Part shown: positions 28,941-38,142 of the stretch, piece by piece
Position numbering within the stretch: position 1 is the first letter of the stretch
How the letters are laid out: every line of letters starts with the position of its first letter
NCBI GenBank assembly: GCA_963794605.1
Contig: CAWCEN010000002.1
Location: 496,001-560,000 of the forward strand
Length of the DNA stretch: 64,000 nucleotides
Source: VAXT01 sp963794605
GTDB taxonomy: Bacteria > Actinomycetota > Thermoleophilia > Gaiellales > Gaiellaceae
Direction of reading: 5' to 3'
Notes under the pieces: generated by a model
What the model was told of the DNA's origin: nothing
Database searches by the model: none
What the model saw: the letters and a program-made list of their open reading frames with translations, nothing else
Made by a program: the position numbers and the translations under genes

Positions 28941-29865
28941 ATGCTGGCCGTCGAGGCACGAGGCCTGGAGAAGCACTTCCAGACGACCGTCGCCGTGAAC
29001 GGGATCGACCTCGAGGTCCCGGTCGGCGGCTGCTTCGGGTTCCTCGGGCCGAACGGCGCCGGGAAGACGACGACGATCAAGATGATCACGTGCGTCTCGC
29101 CACCGACCGCGGGCGAGCTGCACGTGCTCGGGCTGGACGTCCGCAGCGACCGACGAGCGATCAAGGCGCGGCTGGGCGTCGTCCCTCAGGGCATGACCCT
29201 CGACGGCGACCTCACGGCGCGCGAGAACCTGCTCAGCTTCGGCGCGTACCACTCGATCCCGAGGCGCGAGTCGGAACGGCGCGCCGACGAGCTGCTCGAG
29301 TTCGCGCAGCTCTCGGAGCGCTCGGACGCAGAGGTCGAGGAGCTCTCGGGCGGCATGCAGCGCCGGCTCCTGATCGCGCGGGCGCTCGTCAACGACCCCG
29401 AGCTGCTCGTCCTCGACGAGCCGACGACGGGGCTCGACCCGCAGGCGCGCCACCTCGTCTGGGAGCGGCTGCGCAGGCTGAAGCGGGGCGGCAAGACGCT
29501 GCTCCTGACGACGCATTACATGGAGGAGGCGGCGCAGCTCTGCGACGAGATCGTCGTCCTCGACCACGGTCGCGTGATCGCGCGGGGAACGCCGACACGA
29601 GCTCATCCAGCAGAACGTCGCTCCGCGGGTGGTCGAGGTGCAGGGCATCGAGTCCGCGGCCGACGACGTCGTGCGCCTCGCCGACGGTCTCGCACAGGAC
29701 GTCGAGGCGGTCGGCGACCGTGTGCTGATCTACGCGAACGACGGCGAGGAGATCGCGTCGAGGATCCGCGACGCCGGCGTGCCGCACCAGGCGCTGATCC
29801 TGCGCGAGGCGACGCTCGAAGACGTGTTCCTGCGGCTGACCGGCCACGCGCTGGTGGACGACTGA
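28941..29865 (+). CDS. ABC-2 type exporter ATPase (frame broken)
   Basis: A daunorubicin/NodI-type ATPase. Walker A GPNGAGKTTT is near residue 38, the signature is LSGGMQRRLLIARAL, Walker B LLVLDEPTTGLD, switch TTHYMEEAAQLCD. After VLDHGRVIARGTP the frame breaks near 29595 (one extra base). The other frame continues HELIQQNVAPRVVEVQG and ends LTGHALVDD, the usual C-terminal domain of this family. The size is 308 codons plus one base. Its TGA overlaps the permease ATG as TGATG. It starts ten bases after otsB. Confidence 0.9.
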
Positions 29866-30659
29866 TGGAGGCCGTGCTCCGACTCTGGCGACCGCCGCCG
29901 ATCTGGCTTCCCGGCACCGTGCGCATGTGGAAGCGCGACGCACTGCTCTACAAGCGCTCCTGGAAGCGCAACGTGCTCCCGAACTTCTTCGAGCCGCTGC
30001 TGTATCTACTCTCGATCGGCCTCGGGCTCGGCGTCTACGTCAGCAACCAGATCCTCGGCGTGGCGTACGCGGACTACATCGCCCCGGGGCTCGCGGCTGC
30101 GGCGGCGATGAACGGCGCCGTCTTCGAGACCACGTTCAACGTCTTCGTCAAGCTCCGGTTCGCGAAGCTCTACGACGCGGTGATCACGACGCCGCTCGAG
30201 CCGGAGGACGTCGCCGCGGGCGAGCTGCTGTGGGCCGTGACGCGCTCGACAATCTACGGAACGGCGTTCGTGATCGTGATGGGCGTGCTCGGCTACGTGC
30301 ACTACTGGGCGGTCATCTTCGCCCCGCTGGCGGCCGCACTCGTCGGGCTGTCGTTCGGCCTGATCGGGCTCATCTACACGGCGCTGACGCCGACGATCGA
30401 CCTCTTCTCGTACTTCTTCACGCTCTTCATCACGCCGCTCTTCCTGTTCAGCGGGATCTTCTTCCCGGTGTCCCGGCTCGGCTCGGCCGCGTTCGTCGCC
30501 TGGTTCTCGCCGCTCTACCACGGCGCGGAGCTGATGCGCGGGCTGATCCTGACTGGCGACCTGGGCTGGGCCGCGGCCCACGCGCTTTGGCTGATCCTCT
30601 TCTCGCTGCTCGCCCTTCCGCCGGCGATCAACCTCATGCGCCGGCGACTCGTTACGTAG
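29865..30659 (+). CDS. ABC-2 type exporter permease
   Basis: A 264-residue membrane protein with six hydrophobic segments. The family signature ELLWAVTRSTIYG and the region PLFLFSGIFFPVSRLG are typical of NodJ-type ABC-2 permeases, which export polysaccharides, lipids or drugs. The start overlaps the stop of its ATPase, so the two make one transporter. It converges with the HAD gene at 30670, eleven bases away. The substrate is not indicated by neighbours. Confidence 0.92.
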   Translation: MEAVLRLWRPPPIWLPGTVRMWKRDALLYKRSWKRNVLPNFFEPLLYLLSIGLGLGVYVSNQILGVAYADYIAPGLAAAAAMNGAVFETTFNVFVKLRFAKLYDAVITTPLEPEDVAAGELLWAVTRSTIYGTAFVIVMGVLGYVHYWAVIFAPLAAALVGLSFGLIGLIYTALTPTIDLFSYFFTLFITPLFLFSGIFFPVSRLGSAAFVAWFSPLYHGAELMRGLILTGDLGWAAAHALWLILFSLLALPPAINLMRRRLVT

Positions 30660-30669
30660 TAACAGTCTG

Positions 30670-31333
30670 TTACTTGGTCAGCTCGACGACCTCGGCGAGG
30701 TGCTCGATCGTCGGGCCCGTCCATGCTTCTCCGTCGGGCGTGAGTGATTCGCCCGGCGCTCTCAGTTGGAGCGCGGTCATGCCGGCCCGCTCGGCACCGG
30801 GGAGCTCGTCGTTCGCTCCGTCGCCGACGAAGAGGCACTCGGACGGCTCGACGCCGAGGCGTTCGCATGCGATCTCGTAGATTCGCGGATCGGGCTTCGA
30901 GACGCCGACGTCGCAGGAGAACACCGTGGCGTCGAACTTCCCGCCGAGCGGTGTGTCGTCCCAGACCTGCGGGCACGTCCTGCGTGCAGACGCTGATCAT
31001 CCCGAGCAGATGGCCGCGACGGCGAAGCTCCTCGAGCGTCGGCAGGGCATCCGGGCGGGGAATCAGCACCCGTCTCGCCCGCTCGCGGCGCATCGCCAGC
31101 ACGTGCTCGACGTCCGCGTCCACGCCGAGCTCTCCGAACAGAGCGCGGAAGTGATCAGACGCAGGCCCGGTATTGCGATTGGGCAGGTGGTGCGACGAGA
31201 GCCATGCCTCCATGTACCGCTCGGGCTCGACGCCGATCGTCTGGGCCACCTCGGTGTTGAAGCGCGTCGACTCCTCCACGTCCCACGGGACCAGCGTCTG
31301 CCAGAGGTCGAAGATGATCGCGCGGTACTTCAA
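30670..31333 (-). CDS. HAD-family hydrolase (frame broken, TTG start)
   Basis: The first HAD motif is AIIFDLWQTLVPWD, with Trp in place of the second Asp, so it is not a standard phosphatase. Further motifs are MISVCTQD, SKPDPRIYEIACERLG and CLFVGDGANDELPGAERAG. The frame breaks at 30971-30973, where one extra C separates CTQDV from PQVWDDTPLGGKFDATVF. The size is 221 codons plus one base. The start is TTG at 31333, overlapping the polX stop as TTGA, the only start that fits. Substrate unknown. It could also be a haloacid-dehalogenase-like enzyme. Confidence 0.8.
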
Positions 31334-33045
31334 CGCTTCTTGAGCAGCTTCTTGACCTCGCCCCACGGGCGCGTGTTCAGGATCTGATCGGGGCCGAGCC
31401 AGGCGCGGCGGGCCTGCGCCACGCCGAACTCGAGGTTCGACAGCGCCGGGATCTCGTGGGAGTCGCTCGAGATCACGATCTTGACGCCGGCCTCGCCTGC
31501 GAGCCGTGCGTGCGCGTCGCGGAGGTCGAGCCGGTCCGGCTGGGCGTTGATCTCGAGGAACGTCCCCGTCTCGAGCGCCTTCTCGACGATGCGCTCGAGG
31601 TCGACGTCAGCGGCCTCGCGCCTGTTCAGCTTGCGCCCGGTCAGGTGCCCGATGCAGTCGACGTTCGGGTTGTCCATCGCGGCCAGGACGCGCTCGGTCA
31701 GGTCCTTGTCGAACCCTGAGTGGATCGACGCCATCACCCAGTCGCGGTCGGCGAGCACCTCGTCGGCGACGTCGACCGAGCCGTCGGCCCTGATGTTGGC
31801 CTCGACACCCTTGAGGAGCTTGAAGCGGCCCAGCTTCTTCTGGACCTTGTCGATCTCCACGCTCTGCGCCTCGAGCCGTCCGTCGCGGAGGTAGTGCGAG
31901 TGGTCGGTGACGGCGATGTAGGTGCGCCCGAGCCGCTTCGCCTCGCTCGCCATCTCCTCGATCGTGTTCTTGCCGTCCGACGACCACGTCGAGTGCGAGT
32001 GCAGGTCGCCGCGGATGTCGGCCAGCTCGACCAGGTTTGGGAGGCGACCCTCGCGCGCGGCCTCGAGCTCGCCCATGTTCTCGCGGAGCTCGGGCGGGAT
32101 CCACGGGTAGCCGAGGCGCTTGTACATGGCCTCTTCGGTCTTGTCCGTGAAGACCTCGCCGGTCTCGGTGTCCTGGATCCCGTACTCGGAGATCGAGAGC
32201 TTGCGGCGGACGGCTTCCTCGCGCAGCGCCACGTTGTGCTGCTTCGAGCCGGTGAAGTGGTGGAGCAGGTTGCCGTACGACTCGGGTGGGACGACTCGCA
32301 GGTCGAAGCGGAGCCCGTCGTTCGCGACGACGGTTGCCTTGGTGTTGCCTTTCGCGACGATCTCGTCGACCCAGGTGAGCTTCGTGAAGTAGTCGATGAG
32401 CGCCTTCGGGTCGCTCGCCGTGGCGATGATGTCGAGGTCGCGCACCTGCTCCTTGAGGCGGCGGACGCTGCCCGCCTCGCTGACCTGGTCGGCGACGGGA
32501 TGCTCGCGGAGCACTTCCACGACGGCCCGAACCGCAGGCAGCGCCTGGCCGAGCAAGGGCTTGCGCTCGATCTTCTTCCTGGGCGTGGCGAGCGCCTTGA
32601 GGACGTTCTCCTCGGTTTTCGGCCCGAGGCCGCTGAGGGTGCGAAGCTGCTCGGACTCCGCGGCCTGCTTCAGGTCGTCGATCGTCTCGACGCCGAGCTC
32701 CTGCCAGATCCGGCGCGCCGTCTTCGGGCCGAGGCCGGGGAGGTGCATGAACTGGACGACGTCAGCCGGTACGCGCTGCTCGCGCACGGCCAGCGCCTCG
32801 ATCCGGCCGTCCTCGACGATCTGGACGATCTTCTCCTCGATCGTCTTGCCGATTCCGGACAGGTCCTTGGCCTTGCCGTCGAGCGCGAGCTGGGCGATCG
32901 AGCCGCCGGTCTCGCGCATGCGCTGGGCCGCGCGCCGGTACGCGAGGGGGCGGAACTGGTCGCTGCCCTCGAGCTCGAGGAAGTCGGCCAGGAGGTCGAA
33001 CTGGTCGGCCACGTCGGCGTTGCGGGGGAGTGTCTTCGGCACCAC
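31330..33045 (-). CDS. polX: PolX, DNA polymerase/3'-5' exonuclease
   Basis: A 571-residue family X polymerase with a PHP domain. Helix-hairpin-helix units appear as KDLSGIGKTIEEKI, LPGLGPKTARRI and LSGLGPKTEENV. The polymerase core has AGSVRRLKEQVRDLDIIA with the catalytic Asp pair and RFDLRVVPPESYGNLLHHFT. The PHP part has DLHSHSTWSSDG, AVTDHSHYL and ISSDSHEIPAL with metal-binding His and Asp. It fills short gaps in base-excision repair. GTG at 33045 is the likely start and gives the usual length. It stands only a few bases from the divergent glycosyltransferase. Confidence 0.93.
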   Translation of the reverse strand: MVPKTLPRNADVADQFDLLADFLELEGSDQFRPLAYRRAAQRMRETGGSIAQLALDGKAKDLSGIGKTIEEKIVQIVEDGRIEALAVREQRVPADVVQFMHLPGLGPKTARRIWQELGVETIDDLKQAAESEQLRTLSGLGPKTEENVLKALATPRKKIERKPLLGQALPAVRAVVEVLREHPVADQVSEAGSVRRLKEQVRDLDIIATASDPKALIDYFTKLTWVDEIVAKGNTKATVVANDGLRFDLRVVPPESYGNLLHHFTGSKQHNVALREEAVRRKLSISEYGIQDTETGEVFTDKTEEAMYKRLGYPWIPPELRENMGELEAAREGRLPNLVELADIRGDLHSHSTWSSDGKNTIEEMASEAKRLGRTYIAVTDHSHYLRDGRLEAQSVEIDKVQKKLGRFKLLKGVEANIRADGSVDVADEVLADRDWVMASIHSGFDKDLTERVLAAMDNPNVDCIGHLTGRKLNRREAADVDLERIVEKALETGTFLEINAQPDRLDLRDAHARLAGEAGVKIVISSDSHEIPALSNLEFGVAQARRAWLGPDQILNTRPWGEVKKLLKKR

Positions 33046-33049
33046 CGCG

Positions 33050-33778
33050 ATGATATGGGCCGTGCGCAGGGTCATCTGTCTGCCGACGTACAACGAACGC
33101 GAGAACCTGGAGCCGATGGTGCGCGCGCTCGGTGAGCTGGGGCTCGAGGAGCTCGAGGTGCTCGTCATCGACGACAGCTCGCCGGACGGGACCGGGGAGA
33201 TCGCCGACCGGCTGGCGGCGGTGCTGCCCTGGGTGCACGTGCTGCACCGTGCGCGCAAGGAGGGGCTCGGGCCCGCCTACCTGGCCGGCTTCGCGCGGGC
33301 GCTGGAGCTCGGCGCCGACCTCGTCTTCGAGATGGACTGCGACTTCTCGCACGACCCGGCGGATGTGCCGCGGCTCTCGACGGCCGCGGAGGAGGCGGAT
33401 CTCGTGCTCGGCTCGCGCTACGTGGCCGGCGGCGGCACGCGGAACTGGGGTCTCGTGCGCCGTTTCATCTCGCGCGGCGGCTCGCTCTACGCACAGGTGC
33501 TCCTGCAGCTCGGGATCCGCGACTTGACGGGCGGATTCAAGTGCTACCGGCGGGCCGTCCTCGAGACGATCGACCTGAACGCGATCGACTCGCGTGGCTA
33601 CGCGTTCCAGATCGAGACGACGTACCGGACGATCCGCGCCGGGTTCCGCGTCGTCGAGGTGCCGATCACGTTCGCCGACCGCGAAGTAGGCGGCTCGAAG
33701 ATGAGCAACACAATCGTCCTCGAGGCGATCTGGAAAGTTCCGGCTCTACGCCTCCGCGCCCTGACCGGCCGTCTCTAG
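33050..33778 (+). CDS. Dpm1-like polyprenol-phosphate mannosyltransferase
   Basis: A 242-residue GT2 enzyme with CLPTYNERENLEPMVRALGE, VIDDSSPDGTGEIAD, EMDCDFSHDP (metal-binding acidic site), GSRYVAGGGTRNWG, LTGGFKCYRRAVLE and FADREVGGSKM. These are the motifs of polyprenol monophosphomannose synthase, which loads mannose on a lipid carrier for GT-C enzymes. There is no C-terminal membrane domain. The start is ATG 33050 or GTG 33062; no leader sequence separates it from the divergent polX, so the transcript may be leaderless. Other sugars are possible. Confidence 0.85.
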   Translation: MIWAVRRVICLPTYNERENLEPMVRALGELGLEELEVLVIDDSSPDGTGEIADRLAAVLPWVHVLHRARKEGLGPAYLAGFARALELGADLVFEMDCDFSHDPADVPRLSTAAEEADLVLGSRYVAGGGTRNWGLVRRFISRGGSLYAQVLLQLGIRDLTGGFKCYRRAVLETIDLNAIDSRGYAFQIETTYRTIRAGFRVVEVPITFADREVGGSKMSNTIVLEAIWKVPALRLRALTGRL

Positions 33779-33808
33779 AGGCCGTGTCCCAGGGTCAGAC
33801 GCTTGGAC

Positions 33809-34165
33809 ATGGCTGCTCTGGACGCCGGTAGCCTTCCCGTCGTGCGCGAAATCACCGACGAGACGTTCGAGACGGAGGTCTTGCAGGCCGAACGGCCCGT
33901 GGTGATCGACTTCTGGGCGCCCTGGTGCGGTCCCTGCAAGGCGGTCGAGCCGGTCCTCGCCGACCTCGCCGAACAGCACGCGGGCCGCGTCGAGTTCGTC
34001 AAGCTGAACATCGACGAGAACCCGGCTGTCGCGTCGCGCTACGACGTGCTCGCGATCCCGACAGCGATCCTCTTCGAAGGCGGCGAAGCGCGCGAGACCG
34101 TCGTGGGCGCCCGCTCGCGCTCGCATTACGAGGGCGCGTGGGCGGCCTGGCTCAGCCCTCGGTAG
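33809..34165 (+). CDS. thioredoxin
   Basis: About 118 residues with the thioredoxin fold: VVIDFWAPWCGPCKAVEPVL holds the WCGPC active site, followed by FVKLNIDENPAVASRYDVLA and the cis-Pro in AIPTAILFEGG. It reduces protein disulfides in the cytoplasm. The start could be TTG 33803, ATG 33809 or GTG 33842; none has a strong ribosome site. No signal peptide. Its end overlaps the convergent permease gene by 14 bases. Confidence 0.9.
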   Translation: MAALDAGSLPVVREITDETFETEVLQAERPVVIDFWAPWCGPCKAVEPVLADLAEQHAGRVEFVKLNIDENPAVASRYDVLAIPTAILFEGGEARETVVGARSRSHYEGAWAAWLSPR

Positions 34166-35201
34166 CCGTCTCGGTGATGCTCGCCTGGGGCCTGGAACGC
34201 CACCGGTCCCTCACCCAGCCTCGCTGACGCGGCGGGCCACGAAGGCTCACCCGCGGATCCAGGAGGGAGTAGACGATGTCCGCGATCATGTTGGCAATGG
34301 TGACCGCGAAGCTGATCACGACCACGATGCCGAGGATCAACGCCAGGTCGTTCGTGGTCAGCCCCCGGTAGAGAAGCGTCCCGATGCCCGGCAGCTGGAA
34401 GACGGTCTCGATGAAGATCACTCCGGTCAGCGAGATCACGACCATGTCCATGCTGAGCATCGCGACGACCGGCATCAGCGCGTTCCGCAGCACGTGCTTG
34501 CGCAGGACGCGCCACTCTCCGGCGCCTTTCGCCCGAGCCGTGCGTACGTAGTCCTCGTCCATCGTCTCGAGCAAGCTCGCCCGGATCATGCGCGCGTACA
34601 GCGCGGCGAAGAGGAACGCGAACGTGATCCAGGGGAGAACCAGGTGGTACGCCCATTGCTTCGGTCCCCCGCACAGGTTCGGGCTGTGCGGGTCGTAGGC
34701 GAAGTCGCAGTACCCCGCGACGGGGAACACGTGGGCCCGGAACCCGAGGAGATACGAGAGCGAAAAGCCGAGCCAGACAGGGTGTGCCGCAACCCCGATC
34801 AGGACGAAGACCATCAGGCCCCTGTCCAGGAGCGACCGCGGTCGCAGCGCCGAGATGACCCCGATCGGAACGGCGATCAACAGCCAGAGGATGGTGCCCC
34901 CGATGAGGAGCGCAAGCGTCACCGGAACGGCTTCCCAGATCATCTTCCCGACCGGTCGGCTAAAGCGGATCGAGGTTCCGAAGTCTCCTTGGACGGCGTG
35001 CTCGACGAACGACGCGTACTGCGCTGGCATCGACTTCCCCTCCAAGCCGAACTGCGTCGACAGGCTGGGCGTGACGAAGCCCTGCCGCCTCGCGCCCGGA
35101 TCGTCCGGCGGGATAATGAAGAACACGAGGAAGGTGATCAGCGTGACTAGAGCCGCAAGCAGCACGGCCCACCCCAGCCGCCTGAGAATGAAGGCGAGCA
35201 C
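34152..35201 (-). CDS. DppB/OppB-type ABC transporter permease, orphan
   Basis: A 349-residue permease with six or seven hydrophobic segments. The N-terminus MLAFILRRLGWAVLLAALVT and the coupling loop EDYVRTARAKGAGEWRVLRKHVLRN (only the core YVRTARAKG matters) are typical of the dipeptide/oligopeptide family. An outside loop with two Cys lies near residue 165. The usual partners (DppC, ATPases, binding protein) are absent. It starts 29 bases after the thiL stop on the same strand, so it may be read from the thiamine operon. Its C-terminal tail is Arg-rich. Confidence 0.88.
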   Translation of the reverse strand: MLAFILRRLGWAVLLAALVTLITFLVFFIIPPDDPGARRQGFVTPSLSTQFGLEGKSMPAQYASFVEHAVQGDFGTSIRFSRPVGKMIWEAVPVTLALLIGGTILWLLIAVPIGVISALRPRSLLDRGLMVFVLIGVAAHPVWLGFSLSYLLGFRAHVFPVAGYCDFAYDPHSPNLCGGPKQWAYHLVLPWITFAFLFAALYARMIRASLLETMDEDYVRTARAKGAGEWRVLRKHVLRNALMPVVAMLSMDMVVISLTGVIFIETVFQLPGIGTLLYRGLTTNDLALILGIVVVISFAVTIANMIADIVYSLLDPRVSLRGPPRQRGWVRDRWRSRPQASITETATEG

Positions 35202-35230
35202 CTAGAGCACAGCCTTGCCGCTGGCGCTGG

Positions 35231-36067
35231 TCAGCGCAAGTCGGGTTCTTGCATGCGGAAGTGGTCCCAACCCCTCAGGGCTACGCGCTCGCCCCGTAGA
35301 CGGATTTCGACGCCGCTGCCCTCCTCGCAGCGGCCGATGACCGGGAACCGCCCGGGTTCGTCGACCGCGGCCAGGAGCTCGTAGTCCTCGCCGAACCCGA
35401 CGTCGTCGAGCTCGGCCCCTTCCGCCAGTGGAACGTGCTCGAGGTCGATCACGCAGCGGACTCCTGAGCGCTCCGCGATGTGACCCGCGTCGACGGCGAG
35501 GCCGTCCGAGACGTCGAGCAGCGCGTGCGCGACCGCGCCCAGCTCCCTGCCCTCGGTGAGGCGGAGCGGCGGACGTGCGAGCCGGCCGTTCCTGAACGCG
35601 GCGCCCGCGGCGCCAAGTGGGCCGGTGACGACCAGGACGTCCCCGTGTTGTGCGCCCGCGCGACCCGGAACTCGCTCCGAGCGGCCGAGCGCGGTCACGC
35701 TCAGCAGCGCGAGCTCTGAGCGGCTCGTGTCGCCGCCGACGATCGGGACGCCGGGCTCGTTCAGCCCTTCGTACAGCTCGAGCACGTTGTCGAGCTCCGT
35801 TTCGACCGGTAGGGCGATGGTGACGACCAGCGCTTCGGGGTCCGCGCCCGATGCGGCGAGGTCGCTGAGGTTGACCGCGGCCGCGCGGAAGCCGAGATCG
35901 CGCCACGAGACGAGGTCGAACCGGAAGTGCACGCCCTCGACGAGCGCGTCCTGGGTGACGACGAGCCCGTCCCGGAGCTGAGCCGCGTCGTTCTCGATCC
36001 GCTGTGCCAACCCGCGCTGCTCGAGCTCGGCGAGGAGGCCGAGCTCACCGACCTGCGAGAGCCTCAT
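35231..36067 (-). CDS. thiL: thiamine-monophosphate kinase
   Basis: A 278-residue PurM-like kinase that turns thiamine phosphate into the active cofactor TPP. Motifs: IENDAAQLRDGLVVTQDALVEGVHF near the N-terminus (metal and substrate acids), LSDLAASGADP, IVGGDTSRSE, VVTGPLGAAGAAF, ALLDVSDGLAVDAGHIAE and GFGEDYELLAA. This is the full set for ThiL; length is a little short of the usual 300-330. ATG at 36067 lies inside the end of thiE, a 23-base overlap, so translation is coupled. Last of four thi genes. Confidence 0.93.
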   Translation of the reverse strand: MRLSQVGELGLLAELEQRGLAQRIENDAAQLRDGLVVTQDALVEGVHFRFDLVSWRDLGFRAAAVNLSDLAASGADPEALVVTIALPVETELDNVLELYEGLNEPGVPIVGGDTSRSELALLSVTALGRSERVPGRAGAQHGDVLVVTGPLGAAGAAFRNGRLARPPLRLTEGRELGAVAHALLDVSDGLAVDAGHIAERSGVRCVIDLEHVPLAEGAELDDVGFGEDYELLAAVDEPGRFPVIGRCEEGSGVEIRLRGERVALRGWDHFRMQEPDLR

Positions 36068-36593
36068 TGACCGCCCTCGCGTCTGCAGCAGCCCGCACGA
36101 CTGCGACCCCGGCCGCGCCAGCTGCGATGCAATCGGCTGCGTTCGTCGCGTCGATTCCTCCGATCGCGACAACGGGAATCGAGACCGCCTGACAAATCTC
36201 CCGCAGTCCGTCGAGGCCGATCGGCGGGTCGGCGTCTTGCTTCGAAGGCGTCGCCCAGACCGGGCCGGCGCCGATGTACGCCGCCCCGAGCTGCTCACCC
36301 GCGCGTGCCTCCTCGACGCCCGATGCCGACGTGCCGAGCATGAGCCCCTGCTCGACGGCTCGCTCGGCGCCCGGGTCCTCTCGCCCGAGGTGGACACCGT
36401 CGGCGCCGAGTGCGAGTGCCGCCTCGACGTCGTCGTTGACGACGAACGTCGCCGGTAGGTCGACGAAGGGCCGCCCGGTCTCGATCACGTCCCCGGTCGG
36501 AGCTCCTTTGAGCCGAAGCTGGATCACGGTCGCGCCACCCTCGACCGCGCTGACCGCGGCCTCGAAGTCGGACACGATCGCGTGCAGCCTCAC
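36045..36593 (-). CDS. thiE: thiamine-phosphate synthase
   Basis: A 182-residue TIM-barrel enzyme joining the HMP-pyrophosphate and HET-phosphate halves of thiamine. Motifs: GATVIQLRLKGA, FVVNDDVEAALALGADGVHLG, IGAGPVWATPSK, and VVAIGGIDATNAADCIAAGA. It is shorter than typical ThiE (about 210 residues) because the N-terminus lacks the first strand region. GTG at 36593 overlaps the thiM stop as GTGA. A TenI-like role is less likely because the pyrophosphate-binding parts are kept. Confidence 0.88.
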   Translation of the reverse strand: MRLHAIVSDFEAAVSAVEGGATVIQLRLKGAPTGDVIETGRPFVDLPATFVVNDDVEAALALGADGVHLGREDPGAERAVEQGLMLGTSASGVEEARAGEQLGAAYIGAGPVWATPSKQDADPPIGLDGLREICQAVSIPVVAIGGIDATNAADCIAAGAAGVAVVRAAADARAVNEALAGR

Positions 36594-37381
36594 CCTTCGG
36601 CCTTTGCCCGTGAGTCGAGCGTGTCCGGGTCGAGGTTGTAGAGCGCGTCGTAGAGTGCGACGTGGAACGAGCCCGGCCCCTTCGCGCCGACGGCGGCGTC
36701 CTCGCCGCCCACGCCGAACGCGACGAGCGCCTCCGCAGCGGCCTCGATCGGCCGGTCGGGCGCCACCGCGAGGAAGCAGCCGGTGATCGCCGTCGACATA
36801 CAGCCCGTGCCGCTGACCGTGCCGAGCAGCGCGTCCCCGTTCGCGACCGCGATCGTGCGCTCGCCGTCGGAGACGTGGTCGACCGGGCCGGTCACGGACG
36901 CGACGCAACCAAGCGTCGCGGCGGCAGCTTTCGCCAGCTCGGCTCCCGAGTCGGCTGCTCCGATCGACTCGACGCCGCGGATCTCCGCCTCGCGCCCGGC
37001 GAGCGTCGCCACCTCGGCCGCGTTCCCGCGCACCACGGCGATCTCGGCGTCATCGAGGATGCGCTTCGCGGTCGCCGTCCGCAGCAGCGTCGCACCTGCC
37101 CCGACCGGGTCGAGCACGACGGGCACGTCGGCCGCGTTCGCAGCCTTGGCCGCGAGCAGCATCGCCTCGATCCAGTGCTCGGCCAGCGTCCCGATGTTGA
37201 GCACCAGCGCCCCGGCGACCGAGGCCATCTCCTCCACCTCCTCGACCGCGTGCGCCATGACGGGCAGCGCGCCGAGGGAGAGCGTCGCATTCGCGGTCTC
37301 GTTCATGACGACGTAGTTCGTGATCTGGTGGACGAGCGGCTTGCGCTCGCGGATCGCGGCCAGGTCGGCTCCGGTTCTCAT
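36590..37381 (-). CDS. thiM: hydroxyethylthiazole kinase
   Basis: A 263-residue ribokinase-like kinase that phosphorylates the thiazole half for salvage. Motifs: PLVHQITNYVVMNETAN, GALPVMAHAVEEVEEM, VPVVLDPVGAGAT, VVRGNAAEVATLAG and the anion hole GTVSGTGCMSTAITGCFLA with the catalytic Cys/Asp region. Length is normal. It overlaps thiD by 4 bases and thiE by 4, so the operon is fully coupled. With thiD it lets the cell scavenge thiamine parts. Confidence 0.95.
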   Translation of the reverse strand: MRTGADLAAIRERKPLVHQITNYVVMNETANATLSLGALPVMAHAVEEVEEMASVAGALVLNIGTLAEHWIEAMLLAAKAANAADVPVVLDPVGAGATLLRTATAKRILDDAEIAVVRGNAAEVATLAGREAEIRGVESIGAADSGAELAKAAAATLGCVASVTGPVDHVSDGERTIAVANGDALLGTVSGTGCMSTAITGCFLAVAPDRPIEAAAEALVAFGVGGEDAAVGAKGPGSFHVALYDALYNLDPDTLDSRAKAEG

Positions 37382-38139
37382 GCGAGGACGTTCACCGGAC
37401 CTTCGCCGGCGCCGATCTCGACCAGGCCGTTCCGGACAGCCTCCGAAGCGGCCGCCGCTGCGCGTTCGGCGGCCTTTACAAGGGACAGGCCCTTCGCGAG
37501 ATTCGCGGCGAGTATCGCCGAGTGCGTGCAGCCGGCTCCGTGTGTGGCCGCAACGTCGTGGCGCTCCACGTCGATCTCGACGTGCTGTTCCCCATCGAAG
37601 AGGTGGTCGACCGGCTCCTCCCCGTGGCCGCCCGTGACGATCACCGCCTGCGCGCCCAGCTCGTGAATCCGCTCGGCAAGCTCGCGCCTCGTACCCGTTC
37701 CTGCCAGCGCTTCAGCCTCCATCAGGTTCGGTGTGACGACGGTCGCCAGCGGGAACAGCCGATCGACGAGCGCCTCCACGGCCTCGTCCCGAAGCAGCTT
37801 GGCGCCCGAGCTCGCAACCATCACCGGGTCGACCACGAGCGGAACCCGGTGCATGCACAGGAAGTCGGCGACGGTGTCGATCAGCTCCCGCGAGAAGAGC
37901 ATCCCTGTTTTGGCGGCGTCGACGCCGATGTCGGAGAAGACGGCCTCGAGTTCCGCCTCGACGAACTCCGGGGGCAGCTCGTGCACGGCGGTTACGCCGA
38001 GCGTGTTCTGAGCCGTGAGCGCGACTATCGCGCTCGTCCCGAAGCAGCCGGCAGCCGCGAACGCCTTCAAGTCCGCCTGGATTCCGGCTCCGCCTCCGGA
38101 GTCGGAGCCGGCAATCGTCAGACATCTCGGTGTTGGCAT
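37378..38139 (-). CDS. thiD: HMP / HMP-phosphate kinase
   Basis: A 253-residue ribokinase-like enzyme that phosphorylates the pyrimidine half of thiamine twice. Motifs: LTIAGSDSGGGAGIQADLKA at the N-terminus, FGTSAIVALTAQNT, KTGMLFSRELI, VVDPVMVASSGAKLL, VTPNLMEAEALAG and the anion hole ATHGAGCTHSAILAANLAKG. It is the first gene after the TPP riboswitch; the AAGGGAG ribosome site lies in the 3' edge of the aptamer, so TPP can hide it. Confidence 0.96.
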   Translation of the reverse strand: MPTPRCLTIAGSDSGGGAGIQADLKAFAAAGCFGTSAIVALTAQNTLGVTAVHELPPEFVEAELEAVFSDIGVDAAKTGMLFSRELIDTVADFLCMHRVPLVVDPVMVASSGAKLLRDEAVEALVDRLFPLATVVTPNLMEAEALAGTGTRRELAERIHELGAQAVIVTGGHGEEPVDHLFDGEQHVEIDVERHDVAATHGAGCTHSAILAANLAKGLSLVKAAERAAAAASEAVRNGLVEIGAGEGPVNVLA

Positions 38140-38142
38140 CTG

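Noticed and set aside
28797..30659. A single 620-residue fusion of ABC ATPase and permease
   Set aside because: The fusion exists only because of a frame break near 29595. The correct frame ends the ATPase at 29865, where the permease has its own ATG.
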